Assembly: GCA_021816725.1 (NCBI GenBank)
Contig: JAKAXD010000003.1
Location: 1 to 64,000, forward strand
Direction: 5' to 3'
Source of the DNA: Thermoplasmata archaeon
Lineage (GTDB): Archaea > Thermoplasmatota > Thermoplasmata > Thermoplasmatales > GCA-001856825
DNA: 64,000 nt
The notes beneath the pieces were generated by a model, which was not told the DNA's origin, did not search any database, and saw nothing but the letters and a program-made list of their open reading frames with translations. Position numbers and translations under genes: made by a program. This document shows, one piece after another, positions 1 through 7,839 of the stretch (positions within the stretch are counted from its first letter, which is position 1; each line of letters opens with the position of its first letter).

Positions 1-2
1 GA

Positions 3-101
3 AAAAATCCTGTGAAGTCCAGAGGACTGAAATCTGTTGAGTCGGATGTGAAGAAAGCTGGGGAAGCCTTGATAAATGCTGTAAGAAAACGCAAGAAATA
101 G
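3..101 (+). CDS. 3' end of an unidentified CDS (5' truncated by window edge)
   Basis: An open frame enters at the window edge and stops at TAG 99-101, leaving 32 residues. The visible tail is very basic and ends in AVRKRKK, with a predicted helix containing alternating Lys/Glu. Nothing in it identifies a family. It lies outside the left copy of the tRNA-Ser 3'-end repeat, so it should belong to the flanking chromosome or to another element further left rather than to the element described at 132-7837. A short inverted repeat follows ten bases after the stop. Confidence 0.4.
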   Translation, partial: KNPVKSRGLKSVESDVKKAGEALINAVRKRKK

Positions 102-110
102 GAAACTCTT

Positions 111-133
111 ATAATTTCTTACCAGGAAATTAT
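111..133. repeat. Perfect 8-bp inverted repeat, 7-nt loop
   Basis: ATAATTTC at 111-118 is mirrored by GAAATTAT at 126-133, separated by TTACCAG. It sits between the stop of the truncated gene and the left attachment repeat, overlapping the latter by two bases. It could be a transcription terminator hairpin for the upstream gene, though no T-run follows, or a recombinase/accessory-factor site next to the attachment core. Confidence 0.45.
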
Positions 134-151
134 GGAACGCGGGGAGGGGGA
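132..151. repeat. Left attachment-site copy (attL), 20-bp direct repeat of the tRNA-Ser 3' end
   Basis: The 20 bases ATGGAACGCGGGGAGGGGGA are identical, in the same orientation, to 7818-7837, which span the last 14 bases of the tRNA-Ser(GCT) gene and 6 bases beyond it. Identity stops at exactly these limits on both sides. A displaced tRNA 3' end facing an intact tRNA gene about 7.7 kb away is the classical footprint of site-specific integration by a tyrosine recombinase. Confidence 0.75.
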
Positions 152-198
152 TACGGACTGAAGGGTTCGAATCTCGCAGGAAAGCTAGGAGAAGTAGA

Positions 199-321
199 AT
201 GCTTCAGGCCGGACTGATCCCATTGGAAGCCCTAAAAGAGCTCATCCAGGAATGGGAGGAAAGGTTTCCCTTACGGGAAGTCCCGGAAAGTCTGGGAGAG
301 CTGTTGGAGGTACTTGAATGA
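199..321 (+). CDS. 40-codon acidic ORF, probably the 3' part of a gene split by integration
   Basis: ATG 199 to TGA 319-321 encodes 40 residues, rich in Glu and Leu and likely helical. The same frame is open back to 115, through the left attachment repeat. When the element ends are joined (7792-7836 followed by 151-321), the frame runs unbroken from ATG 7792 to this TGA and gives a 71-residue protein with a basic N-terminal half and an acidic helical C-terminal half. I infer that this ORF is the severed C-terminal part of that protein, not necessarily an independent gene. Function is unknown. Its place next to a recombinase gene in the circular form would suit an accessory or directionality factor, but no motif proves it. 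Confidence 0.4.
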   Translation: MLQAGLIPLEALKELIQEWEERFPLREVPESLGELLEVLE

Positions 322-452
322 AACAATCCCCCAGAGGATGGATATTGAGGGAGGCTCTATTTCTATGTTCCGATTGTCATCGCTAGTAGTGTAGCCATTT
401 CCGATGGTTATTGAGTCGTAACCATTGCTGGTGAGGCTAAGCAGGGATTGAG

Positions 453-2255
453 TTATGAGGTCACTTCTTCAAAAGGTATTCTAGCAACAAAGGAGGTCAT
501 TCCACTGTTCGAGCAGAAAAAAGTGCTCCCTCCGGTGTCGTAAAAAAAAACATCTATTGAAGACGTATTATTGGCCGAATTGATAATTTGATTTGTCAAT
601 CCCATTTCCTGCATTGGAATATTTGGATAGTCTAGCATAATAAATGAAGCGGCTAAGTTAACATCCGAGTCAGGGGCCCCCATTAATTCGGATATGTATT
701 GTATTGCAGCCAGAGTTGATGTTGCTACCCCACCTTGAAAGTCTGATGCACCCGCGACCATCACAGCAAAGATAAGTCCGGCTGGTGAAATGGTCACTGG
801 TGAGACGTTCGCATCAATGAATGTATTAAAAATCGAGCTCAGGTTTGAAGAGGACTGGATATCGAAGTTGTACACAGGAGGAGCCAGATGTCCTGCAGTT
901 ATTGACAAATTGTATGAATGTTGGTCGTGCTGATACGAGAAGGCATAACTAATTGCTCTTGCCCATTCTTCATCAAAAGTGATGTTTCCGTAAGTGGTAC
1001 CATTTGAAGCTTGAGCGGTACCATAGGGGAGGCCCTCTTTAAGCACTTGATTTGAACCAACATACTGCACCTTTAGGTCTGTCAGGTTAGTCATCACTAT
1101 CAGCTTTTGTCCTTGGCTTCCGTAAGGCACGTAAAAGTACTCTTTTCCGAACGCCCACGTCATAGTCGTATCAACTAAGGAAGTAAAATCGTAAAAACCA
1201 CTATTCCCAGCAAGCGCAGCAAAATCACCTGTAGTAAAATTTGTGGTAGTTAAATACCCATTGGCGCTGGTTAGAAAGTTTCCATTTATTGAAGTGATTC
1301 CGTCGAATTCGATCTTAGCCGAGGCGGATGTGGTTGTCCATGCTAAGGTTAATAATTCATTATTTGGCTCTTCTGTAGCGTTAATGAGGTTTACAGGATA
1401 GTAACCTGTGTAGGCCAAGGTTTTTGTCCAGACTACTCCGTAATCTTCGGGATGGCGCGTTCCAGTTAAGGTAGAGTTCAGGGGTAATGGTATAGTGGTA
1501 AATGGGTGCATCAAATTTAGGGTTAAGTTGACTGGGAACGATTGAGAACTCAGAGTCGGAGAGAGGGGATTAAATGAGATGTCTGTGTAGTATTCGAAAA
1601 TGTTCATATTGGTACCATTAACAGAAGTGTAAGTAACAATGAGGCTCATGGTAGATTCATCTTTTTCGTTGCCATTGAGGGATTTCCAAGCGTTCACAAC
1701 CTCTGTTAAGTTTGAACTTAAGGATATGTGCTGATTCCATTGAACTGAAGAAGTGTTGAGATTGATTGTTTTTTCGCTTCCATTGACATCCGGAACCCAC
1801 ACAGATATATCTGCAGTGAGATTGCTCATTATCGGAGAGATTGATGTACCATTATTGGCGTAAGCCGAAAGAACGACGTAAGGACCTAGCTGGGGTGAAT
1901 TGACAGTTACCGTCGAAGACGAAGATGCAGTTTTACCTTGGGAATCCGTAACATTTAAATAAATTTTCCAGGAGCCTACGGCATTGAAGGTGACATCGTT
2001 AGAAGTGCGATAATAGCCAAATGATGTTGAAGTTCCATTGAGCATGAGAGCATATGAGTATTTATACGGCAAAGTTCCACCAGTTGTGTTGTTCGTAAAA
2101 AAGACCGACTGCCATTTTTCTATGATTTCGGAAGAAGGGAATAGGTGTATCGACATGGATGATTTTTCCTCCTCCAAGATTCCAGAGTGATATGCGATAG
2201 CAAATGCTGTTCCGATAACCAGTACAACTATTGCCACAGAAACTGCTCGATTCAT
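453..2255 (-). CDS. Large N-anchored extracytoplasmic protein with PKD-like domain
   Basis: A 600-residue protein when started at the ATG at 2253-2255, which places a hydrophobic signal-anchor (AVSVAIVVLVIGTAFAIAY) directly at the N terminus, as in its paralogue at 3334-4920; an in-frame start 24 codons further up is also possible. Residues about 35-120 look like a PKD-type beta-sandwich (GGTLPYKYSY, then GSWKIYLNVTDSQGKTA), absent from the paralogue. The rest (about 125-600) aligns by eye with the paralogue: VVLSAY..GTS.SPIM.NL near the start, an FGKE.F..PYGS segment, IQSSSNL and a final YDTGG motif. Many N-x-S/T sequons suggest a glycosylated cell-surface protein. No function can be assigned. 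It lies within the element next to the thioredoxin-like gene. Confidence 0.7.
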   Translation of the reverse strand: MNRAVSVAIVVLVIGTAFAIAYHSGILEEEKSSMSIHLFPSSEIIEKWQSVFFTNNTTGGTLPYKYSYALMLNGTSTSFGYYRTSNDVTFNAVGSWKIYLNVTDSQGKTASSSSTVTVNSPQLGPYVVLSAYANNGTSISPIMSNLTADISVWVPDVNGSEKTINLNTSSVQWNQHISLSSNLTEVVNAWKSLNGNEKDESTMSLIVTYTSVNGTNMNIFEYYTDISFNPLSPTLSSQSFPVNLTLNLMHPFTTIPLPLNSTLTGTRHPEDYGVVWTKTLAYTGYYPVNLINATEEPNNELLTLAWTTTSASAKIEFDGITSINGNFLTSANGYLTTTNFTTGDFAALAGNSGFYDFTSLVDTTMTWAFGKEYFYVPYGSQGQKLIVMTNLTDLKVQYVGSNQVLKEGLPYGTAQASNGTTYGNITFDEEWARAISYAFSYQHDQHSYNLSITAGHLAPPVYNFDIQSSSNLSSIFNTFIDANVSPVTISPAGLIFAVMVAGASDFQGGVATSTLAAIQYISELMGAPDSDVNLAASFIMLDYPNIPMQEMGLTNQIINSANNTSSIDVFFYDTGGSTFFCSNSGMTSFVARIPFEEVTS

Positions 2256-2345
2256 CTTCAAGATTCTCCATCCACTTTTGCTATTTACTATATTCCACCT
2301 TTGCAATTCTATCAACGATTTTACCATGGTGCTATCGACCAGTGT

Positions 2346-3068
2346 TCATATTCTCTCTATCTGTTCTGGCATTTGCATAGGCAATTCTTGGTTTTGCCCT
2401 GCCATTGCACCCTTGTTTGGCACCTCAAACAATTCTTTATGGTCACTTACGTACTTTATTGCAGCGCTTATATTAGAAGCTTCAGCACTAATCTCAGCTC
2501 CGATTCTAGAGGTTGGAATTTGTTTTTCTATATCTGTCCAATTTGAGTTTACCAAAAGATTGGGGGAAAATCCAGATCCTAAGTGTAGATAGACTCCTCC
2601 TATTAACAAAAAGGGTATTGCACCTCGTGAATCGTATTTCTGAAATAATGATTTCCCTGTTGAATTGAAATCCTGAAGGTTTTGACTCGGCTCAGAGTTA
2701 CTCGTTTCATCTTCCCAGAAGGCAATCTTTGTACTATTCAAGGAGGCATTTGAAAACCCATAACCTGTAATATTTGGGAATTTTTCAGATGAATTTGATG
2801 TGATTTTTGTCAACCCTGTAAGTTTACCATACTGCTGTAGGGCCTCAACAATAGACCAACTTTCTGCCGTACAATAAGGACAAGCCTCGGCACCTATAAA
2901 TATAACTACAATTTTTCCACTTTGAGTAAGTAATGTATTCCCGACTAGAGTGAAATCTTGTATCCTCTTCTCAGGGAGTTTAGTATAGTTTAATGAGTGT
3001 ATTTGAACAACCGTAAAGAGCACTGCTGCGACTACTAAAGCTATTATCATTATCGTAATAACTGGCAT
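2346..3068 (-). CDS. DUF929 family membrane-anchored thioredoxin-like protein
   Basis: 240 residues. An N-terminal transmembrane helix (ITIMIIALVVAAVLFTVV) is followed by IVVIFIGAEACPYCTAESW, with the CPYC pair at residues 63-66; a redox-type CxxC after a G-A-E strand is the hallmark of the archaeal DUF929 family, thioredoxin-fold proteins of unknown substrate. Topology predicts an external thiol-oxidoreductase domain. The frame upstream of ATG 3068 stays open for about 30 codons and encodes a very basic stretch but holds no usable start, so 3068 is taken. It lies between the two paralogous surface proteins, none of which is obviously Cys-rich, so its target is unclear. Confidence 0.7.
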   Translation of the reverse strand: MPVITIMIIALVVAAVLFTVVQIHSLNYTKLPEKRIQDFTLVGNTLLTQSGKIVVIFIGAEACPYCTAESWSIVEALQQYGKLTGLTKITSNSSEKFPNITGYGFSNASLNSTKIAFWEDETSNSEPSQNLQDFNSTGKSLFQKYDSRGAIPFLLIGGVYLHLGSGFSPNLLVNSNWTDIEKQIPTSRIGAEISAEASNISAAIKYVSDHKELFEVPNKGAMAGQNQELPMQMPEQIERI

Positions 3069-3189
3069 CCAGTACCGTCTCCTCTGCTTTCGAGTTTGAA
3101 CGTTTTTGAACTTTCTTGTATTCGTGGAGTCACCTTCTTTATAACTCGAATGAGTCTAAAAATAATCTGTTAAGAATATAATTAAAAGG

Positions 3190-3259
3190 TTGAAAGTGAA
3201 CTAAACCTGTCTGATTTGTCTTGCCACTTTGATTTAGAGGCATATTAGTTCACTCTCAA
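3190..3259. repeat. 15-bp inverted repeat with one mismatch
   Basis: TTGAAAGTGAACTAA at 3190-3204 and TTAGTTCACTCTCAA at 3245-3259 are reverse complements except for one base, separated by 40 bases. They lie in the intergenic space between the stop of the paralogue at 3334-4920 and the DUF929 gene start, both on the minus strand. They could form a hairpin at the 3' end of the upstream transcript or act as a regulator site for the DUF929 gene. Confidence 0.4.
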
Positions 3260-3333
3260 TAGATTAAATAAAGAGTTGAATATAGCTAGTCTCATTTCTC
3301 TTCCTCATATATTTTCGGTTGTCGATCCATTTG

Positions 3334-4920
3334 TCATGCTGCAGTTACGTTTACATATGGGGTCCTTGCCAGATATGAAACACTGTTGTTGTTGAAGTAT
3401 GTATTCCCCCCAGTGTCATACATCGTGACCTTTACCGAAGACGTGGGATCAGCTCCATTGACAATCTGATTCCAGGCTGTCATTGTCTGCAAGCTTCCCT
3501 GAGTACTGACTACTAAGGTAAATGAAGAAGCTAAGTTTACAACTGAATCAATGAACCCTCCAATTGAAGCTATCGTTGCTATTTCTCCAAGATCAGCTGC
3601 TGTGGAGCCACCTGGAAAAGCAGATGCTGCGGCCGCCATGATAGCTAGAATCATCCCTGTGGCGGAAATTACCATAGCCTCTGCTCCCTCATCCTTTATT
3701 TGATTAAGAATGCTGTTTAGGTTTGAGGAAGACTGAATATCGAAGTCACTTACAGTTTGATAGGAACCTGCTGGAATAGTGAAATTATATGCTTCGTTTG
3801 TGTATTCGTTGGAAAACCCATATGCCACTGCCTCTGCCCAATACTCATCAAATATGGAGTTGCCATAAGTACTGCCGGAAGGAAGTGGACCTGTAGGAAG
3901 CGAGAAACCTTCAGCGGTAATGCTAGATGCTCCAGAATACTCGACCTTTAAAACTGAAATGGGTGTTGAGCCCAGATATTCACATTCATTGCTTCCGTAA
4001 GGTTGGAAGAATTCCTCCTTTCCGAACGACCACGTGACTGTCGTGTCTGTTAAATATAAGAGATCGTACAATTGACTGTTGCCAACAAGAGTGTCTTCTT
4101 GGGTATTGTACACTAAACCGGAGGTTGCGTATCCATTTGCGCTAGATAAGAAAACTCCGTTTGTCGAAGTTAACCCATCAAACTCAAACTGGGCTTGGAA
4201 AGATGTAGATGCCCAAGTAAGGCTCAGTTCTTCATTGCTTGGCTCTACTGTCGAGTTGATTATGTATAACGGGTACCACCCCGTTTCACTCATGTTATCA
4301 GTCCATACTGTCTGTTCATCACCTGGAGGGCAAGGGCCCGGACCTATCTCCCCCATAGGCGACGGTGAGTCACTTAGAGCTGTTAGTGGAGTGTTATTCG
4401 AAGATAAAGGAATTGTTGTTAACGGCTGAACCAAATTCATTGTGAAATTATTGATAAAGACCTGCGACACGAGGTTTGCTGAAAAAGGGTTGAAAGGTAT
4501 GTTCGTGTAGTATTCGAATATTTCAAGACTAGAACCAATTACTTTAGTATAGAAAACTAGGAGACTCATAGTAGGTTCGCTGTCCTTGTTATTCATAAAC
4601 GACTTCCAAGCATTGACAGCCTGTACGAAATTTGGACCAAGTGGTATAGTTTGATTCCAGTTAACTGCAGAGCTGTTTAGATTGACCGTTTTCCCTTCCC
4701 CATTCGGTGAAGGGACCCAGACAGATAAGTCAATACTGAGATTATTCATAATGGGAGAAACCGAAGTTCCGTCCTTACCATAAGCTGAAAGAACCACGGT
4801 CGGCCCAAGAAACTTTTGTGAGTTCTTGTCCTCAAAAGTTCCATTATAAAAAGCCGTAATAAAAGAAGCGAAAACAAACAATAATACTACGACTATGGCT
4901 ATTGCATATTTGATATTCAT
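3334..4920 (-). CDS. N-anchored extracytoplasmic protein, paralogue of the 453-2255 product
   Basis: 528 residues, starting at ATG 4918-4920 with a signal-anchor (AIAIVVVLLFVFASFITAF). It shares the whole downstream region of the larger paralogue: VVLSAYGKDGTS, SPIMNNLSIDLSVWVPS, NAWKSF, EIFEYYTNIPFNP, FGKEEFFQPYGS, FDIQSSSNL and a closing MYDTGGNTY. The PKD-like insert is missing, and a Pro/Gly-rich insert (PSPMGEIGPGPCPPGDEQ) is present instead. Alanine-rich hydrophobic stretches near residues 415-470 might be membrane-associated. Many N-x-S/T sites support an exported glycoprotein. Function unknown; two diverged copies flanking a thiol-oxidoreductase look like cargo of the integrated element. 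Confidence 0.7.
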   Translation of the reverse strand: MNIKYAIAIVVVLLFVFASFITAFYNGTFEDKNSQKFLGPTVVLSAYGKDGTSVSPIMNNLSIDLSVWVPSPNGEGKTVNLNSSAVNWNQTIPLGPNFVQAVNAWKSFMNNKDSEPTMSLLVFYTKVIGSSLEIFEYYTNIPFNPFSANLVSQVFINNFTMNLVQPLTTIPLSSNNTPLTALSDSPSPMGEIGPGPCPPGDEQTVWTDNMSETGWYPLYIINSTVEPSNEELSLTWASTSFQAQFEFDGLTSTNGVFLSSANGYATSGLVYNTQEDTLVGNSQLYDLLYLTDTTVTWSFGKEEFFQPYGSNECEYLGSTPISVLKVEYSGASSITAEGFSLPTGPLPSGSTYGNSIFDEYWAEAVAYGFSNEYTNEAYNFTIPAGSYQTVSDFDIQSSSNLNSILNQIKDEGAEAMVISATGMILAIMAAAASAFPGGSTAADLGEIATIASIGGFIDSVVNLASSFTLVVSTQGSLQTMTAWNQIVNGADPTSSVKVTMYDTGGNTYFNNNSVSYLARTPYVNVTAA

Positions 4921-5684
4921 CTTTTCACCTTAATTCCATCCATCAGGGCTCAGTATATGAGGGCAATTCCCCGGTTAGAAAGATTAGTAATATTAAAGGG
5001 TTCATGAGACAAGAAAGGTCCCGAAAAATTCGTAATACGAATCTATCCATCTTAGTAAGGGAATGATAGATGATTGGAAGAATAGACAGAAATGCTCATA
5101 AAGTCCTGGGATAGGATATTGCCAATTCTAGACTCACTTTTTTCCATATAACATAAAGTAGTGGAAAAATGTTTCTAATTAATCGGATTTCGAAGCTACA
5201 CGATGAACTACAAAGGGGAAAATAACACCCAATGATTGGATCAGGATTCTGAGATAATAGTTTTAACTAACCGAGTCGAATTTTCCTACGTCTAAGGGAT
5301 CATTAAGCCCGCCTAGGTCCTTGGCCTCTCTTGACTCAACCTTGATAATTGTTTGAAAATGGTACCGGAGTATCATTTTTTGGAGGTGATTCTATGTCCT
5401 TCATAATAGCACTTACCACAGCATTCATAATCATATTGAGTATCATAAAGTTCAATACCCTTCTTGACGGTAGCGGCTCTTTTGGAAATGGGTAGATACC
5501 CCTCAACTGTTTCATAAACTTAAATAATGGAAGCAAATGGTTAACTGCAATGGTCTTGCCTGTTCGGATCTGTCCTGTTTGGAACAAAGCTGGTACTATG
5601 GAGAGGGAGTGGGTGGAAAAGAAATCAGGGGAAAGGTACAACTATAGGGTATTCCGTCACAAGAGGTGAGTCCATAGGGTTAGA
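4921..5684. other. 760-base stretch without a convincing gene; possible decayed ORF on minus strand 5336-5641
   Basis: This A/T-rich stretch contains no RNA gene or repeat that I can recognise. A 101-codon minus-strand frame occupies 5336-5641; its C-terminal half has a hydrophobic run (RRVLNFMILNMIMNAVVSAI) followed by a charged tail. No family is recognisable and no promoter or ribosome-binding site stands out, so I do not call it a gene; it may be a remnant of something once carried by the element. The divergent winged-helix gene starts at GTG 5685, and the promoter for it should lie in the last 60 bases. Confidence 0.3.
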
Positions 5685-6509
5685 GTGGGTGCTAGTATTT
5701 CCAAAATCGTTGAGAAAGATAATTGGGAAAAGAAGCTAACTGACCTTCTAAATTCTGCCAATTTCAGAAGAGCGATCTTTACTACAAATGATATCGTAGC
5801 AGAGTTTGAGAGACGCGGGGCGACAACGAATTACAAAAGAGTTAGGAGGGATCTACTGAAACTTGTTGAATCCGGATTGGCTACAGTCGTGAGAAAAAAT
5901 AGAAAGGTCTACTTCATAAACAGTTCCAAACAGGAAAGATTAGACTACGTTATCAAGAAATTGGACATTACTCTTGAAGACACGGCGAACGATGGTACTT
6001 TCGAACGTCATTACTTGAGGTCAGTTGTTCTAAATGATAGCAGGTTTCCGTTGCGTTATATCCAGTTCAGGGCCACGGGGGATAACGTAAGAAACGGAAG
6101 CAAACTGTCGTTCAGTTCCTATGACATTACTAGAAAGGAGAAAGCTGTAATCTACTTTCTCGAAGATGCACCTCAAATGAAGAGAATATTGATAGAACCG
6201 CATGAACCAATACAATCCTATACGAAGAGAACTCTTTCCATTGATTATTTCTGGCCAGAAATCGGACCATCCTATACATTTACTTCGCCTACGCCTATGG
6301 ATTTCGTTGGATTCTCACTTGTGTCTAGATATGATTTTGACCTGAAGGTATCTAGAACTAACTCAGGCAGAACCGTTGTAGAAGACCTATCTTCGCGAGT
6401 GATCTCAACTATGGGGAAGGACAAACTACAAGTCAATAGGTTCGAGATTGAACGTCTACCTTCATTTGTGGTGCTAAAATCCATGTGGAAGCGACATGAA
6501 AAGACATAA
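5685..6509 (+). CDS. Winged-helix DNA-binding protein with C-terminal beta-rich domain
   Basis: 274 residues from GTG 5685 (no nearby ATG in frame). Residues about 12-85 look like a winged helix: IFTTNDIVAEFERRG, a recognition helix in TNYKRVRRDLLKLVESG and a wing in LATVVRKNRKVYFIN. Residues 100-270 are beta-rich and unidentified (RYIQFRATGD, FSSYDITRKEKAVIYF, then FVGFSLVSRYDFDLKVSR). It overlaps the next gene by 14 bases, so the two are co-transcribed and probably coupled. Such a pair inside an integrated element would fit element-borne transcription regulators, but the ligand or target is unknown. Confidence 0.6.
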   Translation: MGASISKIVEKDNWEKKLTDLLNSANFRRAIFTTNDIVAEFERRGATTNYKRVRRDLLKLVESGLATVVRKNRKVYFINSSKQERLDYVIKKLDITLEDTANDGTFERHYLRSVVLNDSRFPLRYIQFRATGDNVRNGSKLSFSSYDITRKEKAVIYFLEDAPQMKRILIEPHEPIQSYTKRTLSIDYFWPEIGPSYTFTSPTPMDFVGFSLVSRYDFDLKVSRTNSGRTVVEDLSSRVISTMGKDKLQVNRFEIERLPSFVVLKSMWKRHEKT

Positions 6510-7473
6510 GCAAGTTTCAACGTGTCCAGTGTGCGGCAAGAACGCCAATATATCGAGGAAGTTGGTTAAGACTAAGACTGGCAAAATTTACTATTATATA
6601 AGATTCTATCATTCTCCATTGAATATTCACTTTTCTCGTACAAACTCTTCATTTTCAAATCTTGTGATTGCCGAGAAAAAAGCCGAAAATTTATACTCAG
6701 CATTAATAGCGTATATTGATAAAGGTATTGGACAAAGAAAATTGACTTATTCGTCACTAAAGAAAGAAATTGAAAGATCTTTCGGTGGAGTTTTTTATAA
6801 TGAGGAGTTCAATAGGTCCGTTAGGAAAGCAATTACTGTCGGCCTCATTGAAAGGACGATGGAGAAAGACAAGCCCTTGTACTCAAAAACTCCAGAAGTT
6901 GCTTTGAGGGAAAAGCTGAGATTTGATCAGATTGCTATAACCTATTTTTTCTCCGGTGAAAATTTGACAGTTTCGACTTTCTTAGAGCCAATAAATACGG
7001 GCCATATTCCCATTCGGAAGATTCCATTTTTCATCCCATATGGGCCATTAGATTCCCTCGATTCTTTGAATTTTAGAACGCACGATGAGAGCGACGAGAT
7101 ATCGCACCAAGGCGTCATAATAGCTTTCTCAACTGCCTTAGAGACGGGACTTTCAATTTCACTAAACAGAGTTTTACGGAATGGCGAGAAAGATATCGTT
7201 TTTGCAAAGTACTCAATCCCAAATCAAGATAGTTCGACAAATTTTCTAGCTCAGGCTTCTGTCACCTCCTTACGGATTTCGGTGATAGCACAAAGGCAGT
7301 TTGAAGCAAGAATGTTAAGAACTTTAGCGAACGGAGCAAAAGAGACGGAAATACCCTTTCCACGTCACTGTTTCTACATGGAAGATCGTATCTGTTTTCA
7401 GGTCGAGCTAGACGGAATAATGAAAGGCGAGAACGTTTCTGTTAAACTGGTAGAAAGAAGGAAATCTTCTTAA
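6496..7473 (+). CDS. Zinc-ribbon plus winged-helix protein, partner of the preceding gene
   Basis: 325 residues from ATG 6496, overlapping the upstream stop. The N terminus carries CPVCGK near residue 10, half of a zinc knuckle (the second pair is not obvious). Residues about 55-130 can form a winged helix (YSSLKKEIERSFGG, FNRSVRKAITVGLIE, DKPLYSKT). The C-terminal 190 residues are beta-rich, with PIRKIPFFIPYG, which resembles PLRYIQF in the upstream protein. I infer the same architecture as its neighbour, perhaps from duplication, giving a heteromeric regulator pair. No enzyme motif is visible. Confidence 0.55.
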   Translation: MKRHKQVSTCPVCGKNANISRKLVKTKTGKIYYYIRFYHSPLNIHFSRTNSSFSNLVIAEKKAENLYSALIAYIDKGIGQRKLTYSSLKKEIERSFGGVFYNEEFNRSVRKAITVGLIERTMEKDKPLYSKTPEVALREKLRFDQIAITYFFSGENLTVSTFLEPINTGHIPIRKIPFFIPYGPLDSLDSLNFRTHDESDEISHQGVIIAFSTALETGLSISLNRVLRNGEKDIVFAKYSIPNQDSSTNFLAQASVTSLRISVIAQRQFEARMLRTLANGAKETEIPFPRHCFYMEDRICFQVELDGIMKGENVSVKLVERRKSS

Positions 7474-7520
7474 CACAAATATATCTCGTTACCTGATGAA
7501 CCTCAATAGCATCAGTCTAG

Positions 7521-7808
7521 CTGTTAGTTCAGATATTTCCTTCTTCCATAACAGATGACCTAAATAGAAAATTAATCGATAAGACGTTCAAAGTCCTATC
7601 TTGTCGATTCGTAGCCACTGAGCTTTTTCGGCGAGGTGCGAACCTCAGGAGGGTCCAATTTCACCTGAGACACTCCGATATTTCATCCGTTTTACCCTAC
7701 GTAAAGTTGAGCGAAGAAATCGAGGCGCGACGCAACGGGGAGATGCTCCGCCCGTTCTTCAAGAAGATTTCGAAAAGCAGGGTGAAACGATATGAAAACA
7801 AGAAATAA
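7521..7808 (+). pseudogene. Decayed C-terminal fragment of a tyrosine recombinase (integrase)
   Basis: The frame that ends at TAA 7806-7808 is open back to a TAG at 7518-7520 and has no ATG at its head. Its product carries the C-terminal hallmarks of Xer/phage-type integrases in order: RFVATELFRRGANLRRVQ, then LRHSDISS (normally LGHS.I..), then PYVKLSEE with the tyrosine in the position of the catalytic nucleophile. The H-x-x-R histidine is not visible (LSCRF), and the N-terminal and box I regions are missing upstream. I therefore read it as an inactive remnant. Its end lies 15 bases from the tRNA-Ser 3' end, where the integrase of a tRNA-targeting element is expected. Confidence 0.6.
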
Positions 7809-7839
7809 TCGAACCGAATGGAACGCGGGGAGGGGGAAT
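7792..7839 (+). other. 5' part of an ORF interrupted at the attachment site
   Basis: ATG 7792 is preceded by GGTGA at 7781-7785, a fair ribosome-binding site, and overlaps the 3' end of the recombinase remnant by 17 bases. Its frame enters the attachment repeat in the same phase as the frame leaving the left copy, so the circularised element would encode one 71-residue protein ending at 321. In the integrated state the frame runs into the antisense of tRNA-Ser and gives a meaningless extension to 8010. I report the element-side part only. Confidence 0.45.
7818..7837. repeat. Right attachment-site copy (attR) overlapping the tRNA-Ser 3' end
   Basis: This is the second copy of the 20-bp direct repeat also found at 132-151. 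It covers the discriminator base, the 3' acceptor strand and the start of the T stem of the minus-strand tRNA-Ser gene, plus six bases beyond. The intact tRNA is on this side, so integration regenerated the gene here, as in most tRNA-targeting elements. Confidence 0.75.

Noticed and set aside
160-177. T-arm-like GGGTTCGAATC sequence just right of the left att copy
   Set aside because: No anticodon arm or acceptor partner is found around it; only the 20-bp repeat is shared with tRNA-Ser, so it is not a tRNA gene.
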